In this document: positions 56,478 through 63,709 of the stretch, piece by piece
Position numbering within the stretch: position 1 is the stretch's first letter
Layout of the letters: each line of letters opens with the position of its first letter
DNA from: Methylobacterium sp. SyP6R
Lineage (GTDB): Bacteria; Pseudomonadota; Alphaproteobacteria; Rhizobiales; Beijerinckiaceae
DNA length: 64,000 nucleotides
Assembly: GCF_019216885.1 (NCBI RefSeq)
Contig: NZ_JAAQRC020000001.1
Coordinates: 1 to 64,000, forward strand
Reading direction: 5' to 3'
Notes under the pieces: model-generated
The model's input: only the letters and a program-made list of their open reading frames with translations
What the model was told of the DNA's origin: nothing
Database searches by the model: none
Made by a program: the position numbers and the translations under genes

Positions 56478-57169
56478 TTACCCTCCGCCGCCTGTCAGGC
56501 GCCACCCGCGCGCCGACCGCGGACCCCGCGAGTCGCCTGACGCTGGGCCAGACGCCCGCATCCACTCTAGTCCAGTGGCGATGTGAACGAGGCCGTTGGG
56601 CTCGACCGGCAGACCGCGCCGCAGCAATCCTCGCCGCCCGCCGGACTCGCTCACGCCCACGCGCCGGCAGAAGGCCTTCGGGCTCTCGTATCCCTCGGGT
56701 GGGCGCCCCCGGGGCGGGGCCCTGTTCCGCGCCCACCAGGACAGGGCGTCGTCGACGGGCACGGTCCCGTCCGGGTGGGAAGGCATACCTCGCTTCAGCG
56801 CGGCCCTCACGACGCCGACGGTCACGTGCAGTCTGGCTGCAAAGGCTGCCACTGCCTCTCCCTGGGGCAGCAGCTTCTGCGCCGGGACCGGTTCGGCGGC
56901 CCGAGTCCGCGCCGCCCTATCCTCGGCGAGCCAGGCGAGCCGCCGCCGGCCGATCCGGAAGACTGGTCCGGCGACACCCGCATGCTCCGTGACGCCCGGC
57001 AGGGTGCCGGCCGGCGGGGCAACCTCGAACCAAGCCGAGGGCTTCCGGGGTGGCGCTTCACGGCGCGGGCGGTCGGCGCCTGGCGCTCCTCCCGCGGCTG
57101 CGGCTCCTCGAGCAGCACGCTCCACCGCGCCACCTCGCGGCCGGTTAGCTCGGCGCGATCGTCGGGCAG
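56478..57169 (-). pseudogene. Probable frameshifted phage/element protein with HTH-like segments
   Basis: The N-terminus appears in one frame (MLPDDRAELTGREVARWSVL, LEEPQPREERQAPTARAVKR) and the remainder in another (RKPSAWFEVAPPAGTLPG, EHAGVAGPVFRIGRRRLAWL, EAVAAFAARLHVTVGVVRAA, DGTVPVDDALSWWARN, then a second similar segment GYESPKAFCRRVGVSESGGR). The last two look like paired small DNA-recognition modules. A 1-nt indel near 57050 explains the switch. If the second frame alone is used (from 57185) the first 50 residues are low-complexity. No family named. Confidence 0.45.
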
Positions 57170-57357
57170 CATCACCACCCGCCACAACCCAAAGCCTGCA
57201 CCCCAGGAGCCCTACTCATGGTATCGATGGCGCTCGCTCGCATTGGCCCTCCGCGCTCTTCCCCGCATGTCCTGCTCGCTCTTGATGCTGTGAGAGAGCA
57301 CTTTGCCGCATCCATTTTCCTGGATCGAACCCGGAAGGCTCTTTTCTAGTAGCCTGT

Positions 57358-57384
57358 GCCGATAGCGCCATTACCGCCATTAGG
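57358..57384 (+). repeat. Tandem 9-bp repeat array 1 (3 units)
   Basis: GCCGATAGC, GCCATTACC, GCCATTAGG in direct succession. First member of the left pair; the next array starts exactly 85 bp later. Non-coding, preceded by CTGT as in array 4. Confidence 0.85.
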
Positions 57385-57442
57385 TGGCCGATTTCGGCTT
57401 TCCGAATGATCCTGCGGCTTTCGTGCTTTCCCCACCTCACGT

Positions 57443-57469
57443 GCCAATAGTGTCATTAGCGCCGATAGG
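57443..57469 (+). repeat. Tandem 9-bp repeat array 2 (3 units)
   Basis: GCCAATAGT, GTCATTAGC, GCCGATAGG in direct succession, same strand and phase as array 1. The 465-nt spacer that holds arrays 1 and 2 (57186-57651) shows no gene. Confidence 0.85.
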
Positions 57470-57651
57470 TGGACGAAGAAGGCGGCATGCAGCCGTAGGC
57501 GCGGCACTCCAGCGCTTTGAAGACGAGGCACCAAGACCGCTCGCCACCATTGGTGATATGCTGATTGCTGGAAGCTAGCTCAGCCAGGAGATGCGGCGCA
57601 CCGCGCTACGCTCCTCGAAACGGTCGCAGGCTGGAAGGTTTAGATCGTCCG

Positions 57652-57927
57652 ATGACCTCCGCTGCGAGTTCCTGGGGGCCCTTTGATCCGCACCTCGACG
57701 AGGCCGAGCGCCGCGCTCGCCTGCGCTGTCTTCGTGGCCTTGCCCGCGTCCTGTCCGGCCCGCGCGCCGCTGACCTCTGCAACCACCTCGCCGCGGCCGA
57801 GCATGATGCAAGCGCCCTACCCCTCGCCCTTGCCGCCCTGGACCGCATGCCTTCCGTCGATCGCCGGCAGATCGTCGCGACCTACGGCGCCGTTCACCGC
57901 CCCGCTGCCGAAGGAGATGTCGAGTGA
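57652..57927 (+). CDS. Small hypothetical protein, first of the rightward operon
   Basis: A 91-residue helical protein: WGPFDPHLDEAERRARLRCL, RGLARVLSGPRAADLCNHLA and AALDRMPSVDRRQIVATYGA. ATG at 57652 begins the sensible part. It overlaps the next gene (GTGA). It is the first of seven closely packed small genes that run to 59867. No family recognised. Confidence 0.65.
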   Translation: MTSAASSWGPFDPHLDEAERRARLRCLRGLARVLSGPRAADLCNHLAAAEHDASALPLALAALDRMPSVDRRQIVATYGAVHRPAAEGDVE

Positions 57928-58406
57928 GTGCCGCCGCCGCCTTCGATAGCGACAGGTTTCGGAAGTGCATGGCCCTCGCCATCGGCGGGGCGACAGAAGG
58001 CGAGCGCAAAGCGGGGCGAGCTGCCGCCGCCCGTGTGGCCGTGGCCGCCGGCCTGTCGTTCGAGGAGGCGGAGCGCCGCGCAGGTCGGGGTTTCGATCCG
58101 GGCGGCTTCGAGGACGCCTTATCGGAAGCCGTGTCGCGCGGTGCGGCCGAAGCTGTCGCCGAGGCGATGCGGAAGGCCAGGGAAGCCGCAGCACATCAGG
58201 AGGCCCTTCGCGACGAGGAGCGCCGGGAGGCCGCCAGGGAGCGCCGCCGTCAGGCAAAGGCCGCAAAGCAAGCATGGGCCGCCGCCGAACACGAGATGGC
58301 CGAGTGGCCCGAGCGCGCCAAGGCTGAGCAAGCCGAGAGGGACCGCTTGTGGGCCGAACAGCGCGCGGCGCGACAGGCCGCCGAGACGATAGGAGCGAGC
58401 ACATGA
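57924..58406 (+). CDS. Coiled-coil hypothetical protein
   Basis: A 160-residue protein with GTG start overlapping the previous stop. The N-terminal 85 residues are a small helical domain (FRKCMALAIGGATEGERKAG, VAAGLSFEEAERRAGRGFDP). From residue 95 to the end it is a long, highly charged Glu/Arg/Ala coiled coil (EALRDEERREAARERRRQAK). It overlaps the next gene by ATGA. Likely an element-specific structural or DNA-associated factor. Function unknown. Confidence 0.7.
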   Translation: MSAAAAFDSDRFRKCMALAIGGATEGERKAGRAAAARVAVAAGLSFEEAERRAGRGFDPGGFEDALSEAVSRGAAEAVAEAMRKAREAAAHQEALRDEERREAARERRRQAKAAKQAWAAAEHEMAEWPERAKAEQAERDRLWAEQRAARQAAETIGAST

Positions 58407-58746
58407 CCGAACCCCGCACCGCCTATCACGCCGGATTGTGGGACGCTGTATTGGTCGCCGTCGGCGCGGCCGATGCGATCGAGGCTCGGCCCGATGCCTC
58501 CACCTTGCGCCAGCGGTCCGCTGCGGAGGCCCTGCGCGGCTTTGCCGACGGCATCCGCGCCAATCTCCTGCCTGAGCCCCGAAACCCTGTCCTTGAGGCC
58601 CTGAGGGCAATTCGCGCCGAGCCGGGCGAGGAAGGCGAGATCCGTGTCCCGAGTGCGCCGGCCGGCTGCACTGGACGAGAGACCCGGGCAACGGCCATGT
58701 ATGGGGCCAGTGTGAGACTGACGATTGCCTCAGGTGGATGCAATGA
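58403..58746 (+). pseudogene. Small helical protein plus zinc-finger tail, apparent frameshift
   Basis: The first frame gives MTEPRTAYHAGLWDAVLVAV, GAADAIEARPDAST and LEALRAIRAEPGEEGE. Then the recognisable continuation is in another frame: CPECAGRLHWTRDPGNGHVW and GQCETDDCLRWMQ, ending TGA at 58744-58746, just before the next gene at 58783. The C-x2-C...C-x4-C pattern is a zinc ribbon that should be the C-terminus. A 1-nt indel around 58620-58645 separates the two. Staying in the first frame would run 139 nt into the DUF5681 gene. Either a frameshifted pseudogene or a programmed or sequencing shift. Confidence 0.6.
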
Positions 58747-58782
58747 CCCCTGTATTCCACCTGCACATGCAGGAGACGAACC

Positions 58783-59202
58783 TTGGCTAAGGCAGGCACA
58801 TTCCCGAAAGGGCAGAGTGGGAACCCTGCCGGCAAGGCCAAGGGCACCCGCAATCGTACGACCATGGCTATGCAGCAACTACTTGAGGGCGAGGCGGAGA
58901 AGATCACCCGCAAGGCGGTAGAGCTGGCCCTGCTCGGCGATACCGTCGCCATCCGCCTGTGCATGGAACGCCTGGTGCCAGTTCGGAAGGATCGGCATGT
59001 GCAATTCGACCTGCCGGACATCGAGAACGCGGGCGACATTCCGAAGGCAACCTCTGCCTTACTGAAGGCCGTTGCGTCGGGCGAGATCACGCCCGCCGAG
59101 GCCGCCGACATCGGCCGCGCCGTGGACGCTCACCTGAAGGCGATCGAGACGCACGAGCTGACCGAACGCCTCAACCGCCTGGACGGAGCCGACGATCAAT
59201 GA
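58783..59202 (+). CDS. DUF5681 domain protein
   Basis: A 139-residue protein with the DUF5681 opening KGQSGNPAGKAKGTRNRTTM, followed by LLEGEAEKITRKAVELALLG and DTVAIRLCMERLVPVRKDRH. The C-terminal part is helical (SGEITPAEAADIGRAVDAHL). DUF5681 proteins occur near phage packaging genes. The start is TTG at 58783 with AGGAGA six nt upstream; no ATG is available. It overlaps the following small gene (ATGA). Confidence 0.85.
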   Translation: MAKAGTFPKGQSGNPAGKAKGTRNRTTMAMQQLLEGEAEKITRKAVELALLGDTVAIRLCMERLVPVRKDRHVQFDLPDIENAGDIPKATSALLKAVASGEITPAEAADIGRAVDAHLKAIETHELTERLNRLDGADDQ

Positions 59203-59441
59203 GCCTCGCTGCCCTACACCGCCGCCTTGACCAGATCGAACGCCAGCGCGGCATGAGCGGCGCCATGGAGCAGATGAGCGACGCGCAGCTGTGGCGCATC
59301 ATCCGCCGGGGCTACCCCGTCCTTGTCCAGGAGCACGGAAGCCTGCCCGCCGCCGTCAGGCACCTTCGAGCGACCGGCGATGCCGGCCTTGCCGACATTA
59401 TCGAGGAAGACACCGGGGGCGCCGATGCTGTCCGCCATTAA
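59199..59441 (+). CDS. Small hypothetical protein (tandem paralogue 1)
   Basis: An 80-residue protein: MSLAALHRRLDQIERQRGMS, then SDAQLWRIIRRGYPVLVQEH and LRATGDAGLADIIEEDTGG. Its N-terminal coiled segment (SLAALHRRLDQIE) resembles that of the genes at 59425 and 59625. Overlaps the DUF5681 stop. Function unknown. Confidence 0.65.
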   Translation: MSLAALHRRLDQIERQRGMSGAMEQMSDAQLWRIIRRGYPVLVQEHGSLPAAVRHLRATGDAGLADIIEEDTGGADAVRH

Positions 59442-59628
59442 ACGCTGCATCGCACGGCTTGAGCAGCGCGACCGTGGCCGGCTTCGTGGCGTACATCGCT
59501 ACAGCGACGAGGAGTTGGACGGGCTGATTGCCTGGCACCAAGACCTCGACCCGGGCCGGGCGGATCTCGACCAAGCCCGCGAGGAATGGGCCCTTGACCT
59601 CATGCGCAGAGAAGGGTTGATCCGATGA
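59425..59628 (+). CDS. Small hypothetical protein (tandem paralogue 2)
   Basis: A 67-residue protein: MLSAIKRCIARLEQRDRGRL, then YSDEELDGLIAWHQDLDPGR and EWALDLMRREGLIR. It shares the short N-terminal helix plus SD-E-L-I layout with its two neighbours. It overlaps the previous gene by 17 nt and the next by 4 nt. Confidence 0.6.
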   Translation: MLSAIKRCIARLEQRDRGRLRGVHRYSDEELDGLIAWHQDLDPGRADLDQAREEWALDLMRREGLIR

Positions 59629-59867
59629 GCCTTGCAGACCTTCGCCGCCGTCTTGAGCGCGTCGAGGCTATCCACGTCGTCGAGGCGCCGCGGGCGATCC
59701 TTGCCGATCGGCCGATGAGCGACGAGGAGGGCGCCGCCGCCCTCCGGGACTGGCGCAAGTGGGCGGCCGATGGCCGGGCGAGCCTTCACCGGGGCATCCT
59801 GTACATCGCGGAACCGCGTTCGCCGACCGAGGCCGAGTGGGCGGCGGATCACCTCCAGCCGCACTAA
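59625..59867 (+). CDS. Small hypothetical protein (tandem paralogue 3)
   Basis: An 80-residue protein: MSLADLRRRLERVEAIHVVE, then MSDEEGAAALRDWRKWAADG and SPTEAEWAADHL. Its N-terminus is very close to the gene at 59199. It ends convergently with the HGG-type gene, the two stops overlapping by 4 nt. Confidence 0.6.
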   Translation: MSLADLRRRLERVEAIHVVEAPRAILADRPMSDEEGAAALRDWRKWAADGRASLHRGILYIAEPRSPTEAEWAADHLQPH

Positions 59868-60139
59868 GCGCCGCTCAGCGCCCCGAGCAGGTCGCGAGTG
59901 CTCAATTGCAGCCGCCGAACCTCCGCCCGCAGGGCCGCAGCCTCCTTGGTCCGTAGGCCATCCCGATACCGGCCGTTGGCCTCACCCTGCGGTGCGCCGC
60001 TTCCCTGGGCGCCGCCGTGCATTCGGCACCGGCGCTTCCCGCTCACTGCCGGCGACCGGCATTCGATCCCCTGCCTGGTCTTGGCACAGCATCGGGGCGC
60101 TAGGCGGAATGGCGTGGGTTGCCGGGCCAGTGAGTGCAT
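59864..60139 (-). CDS. HGG-motif basic protein
   Basis: A 91-residue Arg-rich protein with a Cys-containing middle (CCAKTRQGIECRSPAVSGKR) leading into CRMHGGAQGSGAPQGEANGR. That is the HGGxxGxGxPxGxxNG motif of small element-borne HGGX proteins, and here the run of Cys/His may bind zinc. A C-terminal helix (ALRAEVRRLQLSTRDLL) follows. Its first 158 nt overlap the end of the upstream gene in another frame. ATG at 60139. Confidence 0.7.
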   Translation of the reverse strand: MHSLARQPTPFRLAPRCCAKTRQGIECRSPAVSGKRRCRMHGGAQGSGAPQGEANGRYRDGLRTKEAAALRAEVRRLQLSTRDLLGALSGA

Positions 60140-60794
60140 GGGGTTGATGTTCCTTTTCGAGAGGCCCCCCGGGGTTCGGGGCGGTGACGCTGCCGACGAT
60201 GGCTTGGCCGCCCTGGTAGACGTGGACGTGCTCGACCCGGACCGTCTGGGCTCCACTGCGCCGGAGCTTCGCCAAGGCCTCAAGCTGTGTCGTGTAGGTG
60301 CGCAGCATCTTCGTGGCGAGTGTCCCGGCCGCCTCCATCCGGGCGGGGCTGTCTGTGGTCGCAGCCTGCGACAGGCAACGCATGGCAAGGTGATGGGTCG
60401 CGGCCATCTGAACGGCAAGTTGGCCCTCTATCTCGTTCTCGGGCCGGACCGCATCGACACCGGCGAGCATCGCGTTGAGGGCGAGCTGCGGCGTCGGGTT
60501 GTCCTTGGCGATCATGACGGTGAGCTTGCTCAGCTGCGCCACCGCAAATTCGTCGGACCGGCTGCCCATCGCATCGGAAAGACGAACCAGCCAGCCCCGC
60601 GGATCATCGTGCGGTGATCCCAGGTCCGTCCCGCCTTCCGGTCCGACTTCGAGGGAGGCAGACACTGGAACGTGCCACGCAGTACCCCGGGCATCCGCCG
60701 CCAGCATTCGAGCGGTTTCCTCATCGGAGCACTTCGGCCTCGCCGGCCGCTTCCTCGACGCCTTAGCCGCCGCCGGTTGTTCCTGCTTAGGCAT
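59982..60794 (-). CDS. Hypothetical element-borne protein
   Basis: A 270-residue protein. A basic N-terminus (SRKRPARPKCSDEETARMLA) is followed by a helical core (FAVAQLSKLTVMIAKDNPTP, MAATHHLAMRCLSQAATTDS, LATKMLRTYTTQLEALAKLR), then VEHVHVYQGGQAIVGSVTAP and a loose Pro-rich tail. The EHVHVYQGGQAIVG strand is a recurrent feature of a mobile-element protein family in Methylobacterium-like genomes as far as I recall, without known function. The last 158 nt overlap the HGG gene in another frame. Confidence 0.65.
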   Translation of the reverse strand: MPKQEQPAAAKASRKRPARPKCSDEETARMLAADARGTAWHVPVSASLEVGPEGGTDLGSPHDDPRGWLVRLSDAMGSRSDEFAVAQLSKLTVMIAKDNPTPQLALNAMLAGVDAVRPENEIEGQLAVQMAATHHLAMRCLSQAATTDSPARMEAAGTLATKMLRTYTTQLEALAKLRRSGAQTVRVEHVHVYQGGQAIVGSVTAPNPGGPLEKEHQPHALTGPATHAIPPSAPMLCQDQAGDRMPVAGSEREAPVPNARRRPGKRRTAG

Positions 60795-60830
60795 GGTCGG
60801 TGACCCGTTCTGGGTTGAAATACTTGATCT

Positions 60831-61283
60831 TCAATCAAGCCGCCGCACCCGCGACCCCGGCCCGCAATGAGCCTCCCGCTCTACCAACCCGCGCTTAGCC
60901 AGGAGGACGATAACCCTCGACGGATTGGCTGCCTCACCAGCCCTGCGGGTTGGCCTGACCGTGTTCGGCGATCGAGGAGCTTCCCACCGCAACCGCCACC
61001 GACGCACCCGCTCCCGCTCCCGCTCCCCAATCTGAGCTTCCCGCACGGCGATTCCACCAACGGCGAAGTGATGCCCGGCCGCGACAAGTTCCCGGAGATG
61101 GGCGATCTGCGCGCGGTTGGCACGGTCGAAATGCCGTTTCATCCTCTCGGCGCGACCGATCGGCAGCGGCCCCATGACGGCCAGAACCTCAGCCGGCGTG
61201 TGCCAGCGCGGCGCCCCGCCCTCGTCGAGGCGCACCAGGGCCGACAGGAACGCCCCTTGCCTGATCCCCAGCCCGCGGCTCAC
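60831..61283 (-). CDS. Hypothetical basic protein
   Basis: A 150-residue Arg-rich protein with GTG start at 61283, eight nt after the stop of the upstream gene and preceded by GAG. It begins with a helical segment resembling winged-helix proteins (RQGAFLSALVRLDEGGAPRW, TPAEVLAVMGPLP) and ends with SRVIVLLAKRGLVEREAH. That gives two possible HTH-like units separated by a charged linker. No family identified. Part of the leftward operon. Confidence 0.6.
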   Translation of the reverse strand: MSRGLGIRQGAFLSALVRLDEGGAPRWHTPAEVLAVMGPLPIGRAERMKRHFDRANRAQIAHLRELVAAGHHFAVGGIAVREAQIGERERERVRRWRLRWEAPRSPNTVRPTRRAGEAANPSRVIVLLAKRGLVEREAHCGPGSRVRRLD

Positions 61284-61291
61284 ATCGGCTC

Positions 61292-62272
61292 CTAAGTGTA
61301 GGATTGCTCATCAAGATCTACTCCGGATTGCGCTTCGTCAGCAAGCCAGAAGCAGTCCTCAATGGGCTTGGTATAGCGAAGGGGCGCAGCGTTCTTGCGA
61401 ACGCTCCTCGTAGCTTGGACAACAGCTTCATTTATTTCAACGCCCTGATGCGCCAGCATCGCTGCCTCACTGATAATCTCGTCACGCAAATCATCTGGAT
61501 GATGCCGCGGAACAGCCAGAGTGACGGCTGCCAAGAGCGCATGCCCAGCCGCTCGTGGCGAAGCGGTCGCCAGCACAGACCCGCTTGGACGCACCGGTTC
61601 AGTTTGCTTTGTAAGGCGCTGTGTCCGTGGAGTCCGGCGGCGAGGTTTGGCACGAGCAGCGCGATTGTGGAATGCTGCAACACACGGTGATTTTTTATAT
61701 CCTTCTGACGGCGGGCAAAATTTCTGAGGCCGCCCTCTCCAGATACGCGTGATTTTCCCGCAGAACTGACAACTTGGTTTTTCTTCCTCGTTATCGTCTT
61801 CATAAATTGTCTTGATTTCCTCACAAGATACAACGGCGTGCGCCGCAGATTTTGCCTCAGCCCGCGCTTTCCTTCTGATTTCACTATTACGCCGCTCGCG
61901 GAAGCGTTGCGCACAAGAATATGATGTTGAAGTTTTTATCCAAGAACAAAAACGTTGCGGTTTACCGTTCCAAATCCGTGTGGGCTTTCCACAAAACTCA
62001 CAAGTCGGCGGCTCTGCGGGCTCGGGCACTGATCGCGTCTCAACCACAACAGGCGCCGGTTGGGCCGCTTGGTTTGCGTACCGCGGTACAGAGATTGCCT
62101 CAAAGCTCCACAGAGACCGCAGTCCAGCAGCGTCCGCGGCGTGCGCCTGCGCTATGGCGGCTTGGTAGGCTGCTTGTTGCTGTGCGACGGCAGCCCACCG
62201 TTCGGCTTGTGCCGCCTGCTCTTCTGCGGATCGGATCAACCAATCCGCTTCGGCGGGGTTGCGAGGCATCAT
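61292..62272 (-). CDS. Two-zinc-motif hypothetical protein
   Basis: A 326-residue protein, first of the leftward operon. An N-terminal Ala/Gln-rich helical domain (SAEEQAAQAERWAAVAQQQA) is followed by two internal repeats: CEFCGKPTRIWNGKPQRFC about residue 90 and CQFCGKITRIWRGRPQKFC about residue 170. Each continues to a fourth Cys (YSCAQRF, SPCVAAF), so each can bind zinc. A basic linker separates them, and a C-terminal region (HHPDDLRDEIISEAAMLAHQ) resembles phage sigma-like or regulatory tails. Start at the ATG 62272 is preferred to the TTG at 62323. Family not recognised. Confidence 0.7.
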   Translation of the reverse strand: MMPRNPAEADWLIRSAEEQAAQAERWAAVAQQQAAYQAAIAQAHAADAAGLRSLWSFEAISVPRYANQAAQPAPVVVETRSVPEPAEPPTCEFCGKPTRIWNGKPQRFCSWIKTSTSYSCAQRFRERRNSEIRRKARAEAKSAAHAVVSCEEIKTIYEDDNEEEKPSCQFCGKITRIWRGRPQKFCPPSEGYKKSPCVAAFHNRAARAKPRRRTPRTQRLTKQTEPVRPSGSVLATASPRAAGHALLAAVTLAVPRHHPDDLRDEIISEAAMLAHQGVEINEAVVQATRSVRKNAAPLRYTKPIEDCFWLADEAQSGVDLDEQSYT

Positions 62273-62557
62273 CTTCAAGCGCCCTCTGATCTGATAGGGC
62301 GCAAGGATGCATAAATCAGTCAATACCGATCAATTATCCGAGATATGGACCCACATTAATTTTTGCGCGTCGCCTTGGTCTCAATTTGATTAATGCATCA
62401 AAATATTCACATAAGATCACTCTTATTCGAGCTTCAATTTTCATACGGACACCAATTGGCCTATCGCCCGGTCAAGCTAGCTAGCGGCTTCAGGCTCGTT
62501 CGCAACCGAGTTGGCTTAGGTCCAGGGTCGATCGACGTAGACAGACCGCCCTCCCCT
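62273..62557. other. AT-richer gene-free stretch upstream of the zinc-motif gene
   Basis: About 285 nt without a convincing gene. It should carry the promoter of the leftward operon. It borders the right pair of tandem repeat arrays. Confidence 0.4.
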
Positions 62558-62602
62558 GCCGATAGCCCCCTACCGGCCAATAGCGCCATTAGTGCCGGTA
62601 GG
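62558..62602 (+). repeat. Tandem 9-bp repeat array 3 (5 units, last 3 conserved)
   Basis: GCCGATAGC, a degenerate CCCCTACCG, then GCCAATAGC, GCCATTAGT, GCCGGTAGG. The last three (from 62576) form the conserved trimer, and array 4 starts exactly 85 bp after that trimer. Confidence 0.85.
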
Positions 62603-62660
62603 TGCGGATCTCGTCCTACCCGGACGCCTTGAAGCGCCTTCGCTCATACCGGCTCTCTGT

Positions 62661-62687
62661 GCCGATAGTGCCATTACCGCCTTTAGC
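62661..62687 (+). repeat. Tandem 9-bp repeat array 4 (3 units)
   Basis: GCCGATAGT, GCCATTACC, GCCTTTAGC. Second member of the right pair. It is preceded by CTGT and lies 142 nt upstream of the small gene at 62830. Confidence 0.85.
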
Positions 62688-62829
62688 TGTTGCCCTCACT
62701 CTAGGGAGTGAGGCCAATCGTCGAGGAGAGCACCTACCCATCGGCGGTAAACCGGCTCGCTCTTTCGCTCTGGCGGGAGTATCTTTAGCTCAGTTGCGTC
62801 CGTGCAGCCGCTTCTCAGAGGAGCGCTCC

Positions 62830-62964
62830 ATGCCTGAGATCCGCATCGTCGGGACCGAGGACGGCACCTACACAGTCTACTGCGGCCAAGAGGTGATTGC
62901 CTCAGGGCTCACCCACGGCCAAGCCATGGCTCATTTGGTTCACGAGGGCGCGCGGCTGGGCTGA
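62830..62964 (+). CDS. Very small hypothetical protein
   Basis: A 44-residue protein: MPEIRIVGTEDGTYTVYCGQ, EVIASGLTHGQAMAHLVHEG. It has the look of a single betabeta-alpha module (strand-turn-strand then a helix), like many small phage-borne proteins. ATG at 62830 follows GAGG about ten nt upstream. Function unknown. Confidence 0.55.
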   Translation: MPEIRIVGTEDGTYTVYCGQEVIASGLTHGQAMAHLVHEGARLG

Positions 62965-63153
62965 ATGATCATCCCCTCTGAGATGACGAGATCCGCCTTT
63001 CACGGTGATGGCGGACCTTTGCCTGCTGCGGCGGTGTTCACCTCAGCAACCCACAGGATGCGAGTCGCCCAAGGTTTCATTCGGCACGAACGGCAACGGT
63101 TCGTCAAACTTAGGCTGGGTTGGCCTGCGCCGCGATGCGGGAAAGGTCGCCCC

Positions 63154-63514
63154 ATGAGCATCCCGTCTGTCGTCCTCGAATGGTCCAAGGGCTTCGCCAG
63201 CCTCTCCCCGGGCGTGCCGCCCTGTCCTGGTCTGCGCCCTGACGAATGGGCCGAGACGGCACCGGCGCTGCGGCGAGTTCATCGAGCGCTGGGGGATGCA
63301 GGCGCACGCGGCCGGATGGGAAACGACGCATCTCTTCGGCGTGAGCCCGACCCTCGGCACGACCCGCGGCGGCTGGACCGGCCATCTGATCCCGCTCACC
63401 CGGGACGTGACCGAGGTTACCGACGAGTGGATCAGGATTGGGAACGGGTGGGCGTACAAGGCGCACCCGGTCAAGCAACAGGGAATGGTCCCGGTGTGGA
63501 AGTTCGAGCGATGA
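63154..63514 (+). pseudogene. Frameshifted paralogue of the gene at 50814
   Basis: The first frame gives MSIPSVVLEWSKGFASLSPG and PGLRPDEWAET. A one-nt insertion near 63258 then moves the homologous continuation (IERWGMQAHAAGWETTHLFG, VSPTLGTTRGGWTGHLIPLT, DVTEVTDEWIRIGNGWAYKA, HPVKQQGMVPVWKFER) to the next frame. Removing one G restores a 119-residue protein close to 50814-51167. The total of 361 nt (3n+1) fits a single insertion. Confidence 0.8.
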
Positions 63515-63709
63515 CTACCACTTCCGCGTCAGGTTCGGAAACGCGCCCGAGGCGAGAAGAAAGGCGCCCAGGAAGGCCATAAATCCTGCGGGGACTGTCG
63601 CACGGATCAGAAAGCGTCCGGCTTCATACTCAAACAGGAGGATCCGGGCTGCGAAGTAGAGGAGACCGGCGCCGATCGCTGCACAGAGTAGGCGTCTCCA
63701 AACGGGCAT
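63515..63709 (-). CDS. Small membrane protein
   Basis: A 64-residue protein with two hydrophobic helices: [20 protein letters not shown] and [20 protein letters not shown]-terminus MPVWRR, C-terminus NLTRKW. Its start overlaps the long tail of the integrase frame by about 100 nt in another frame, so one of the two ends may be misjudged. Function unknown. Confidence 0.55.
   Translation of the reverse strand: MPVWRRLLCAAIGAGLLYFAARILLFEYEAGRFLIRATVPAGFMAFLGAFLLASGAFPNLTRKW

Noticed and set aside
57358..57469. Possible CRISPR array
   Set aside because: Units are 9 bp in direct contact with no spacers of constant length, and there are no cas genes; the pattern is a tandem binding-site array.
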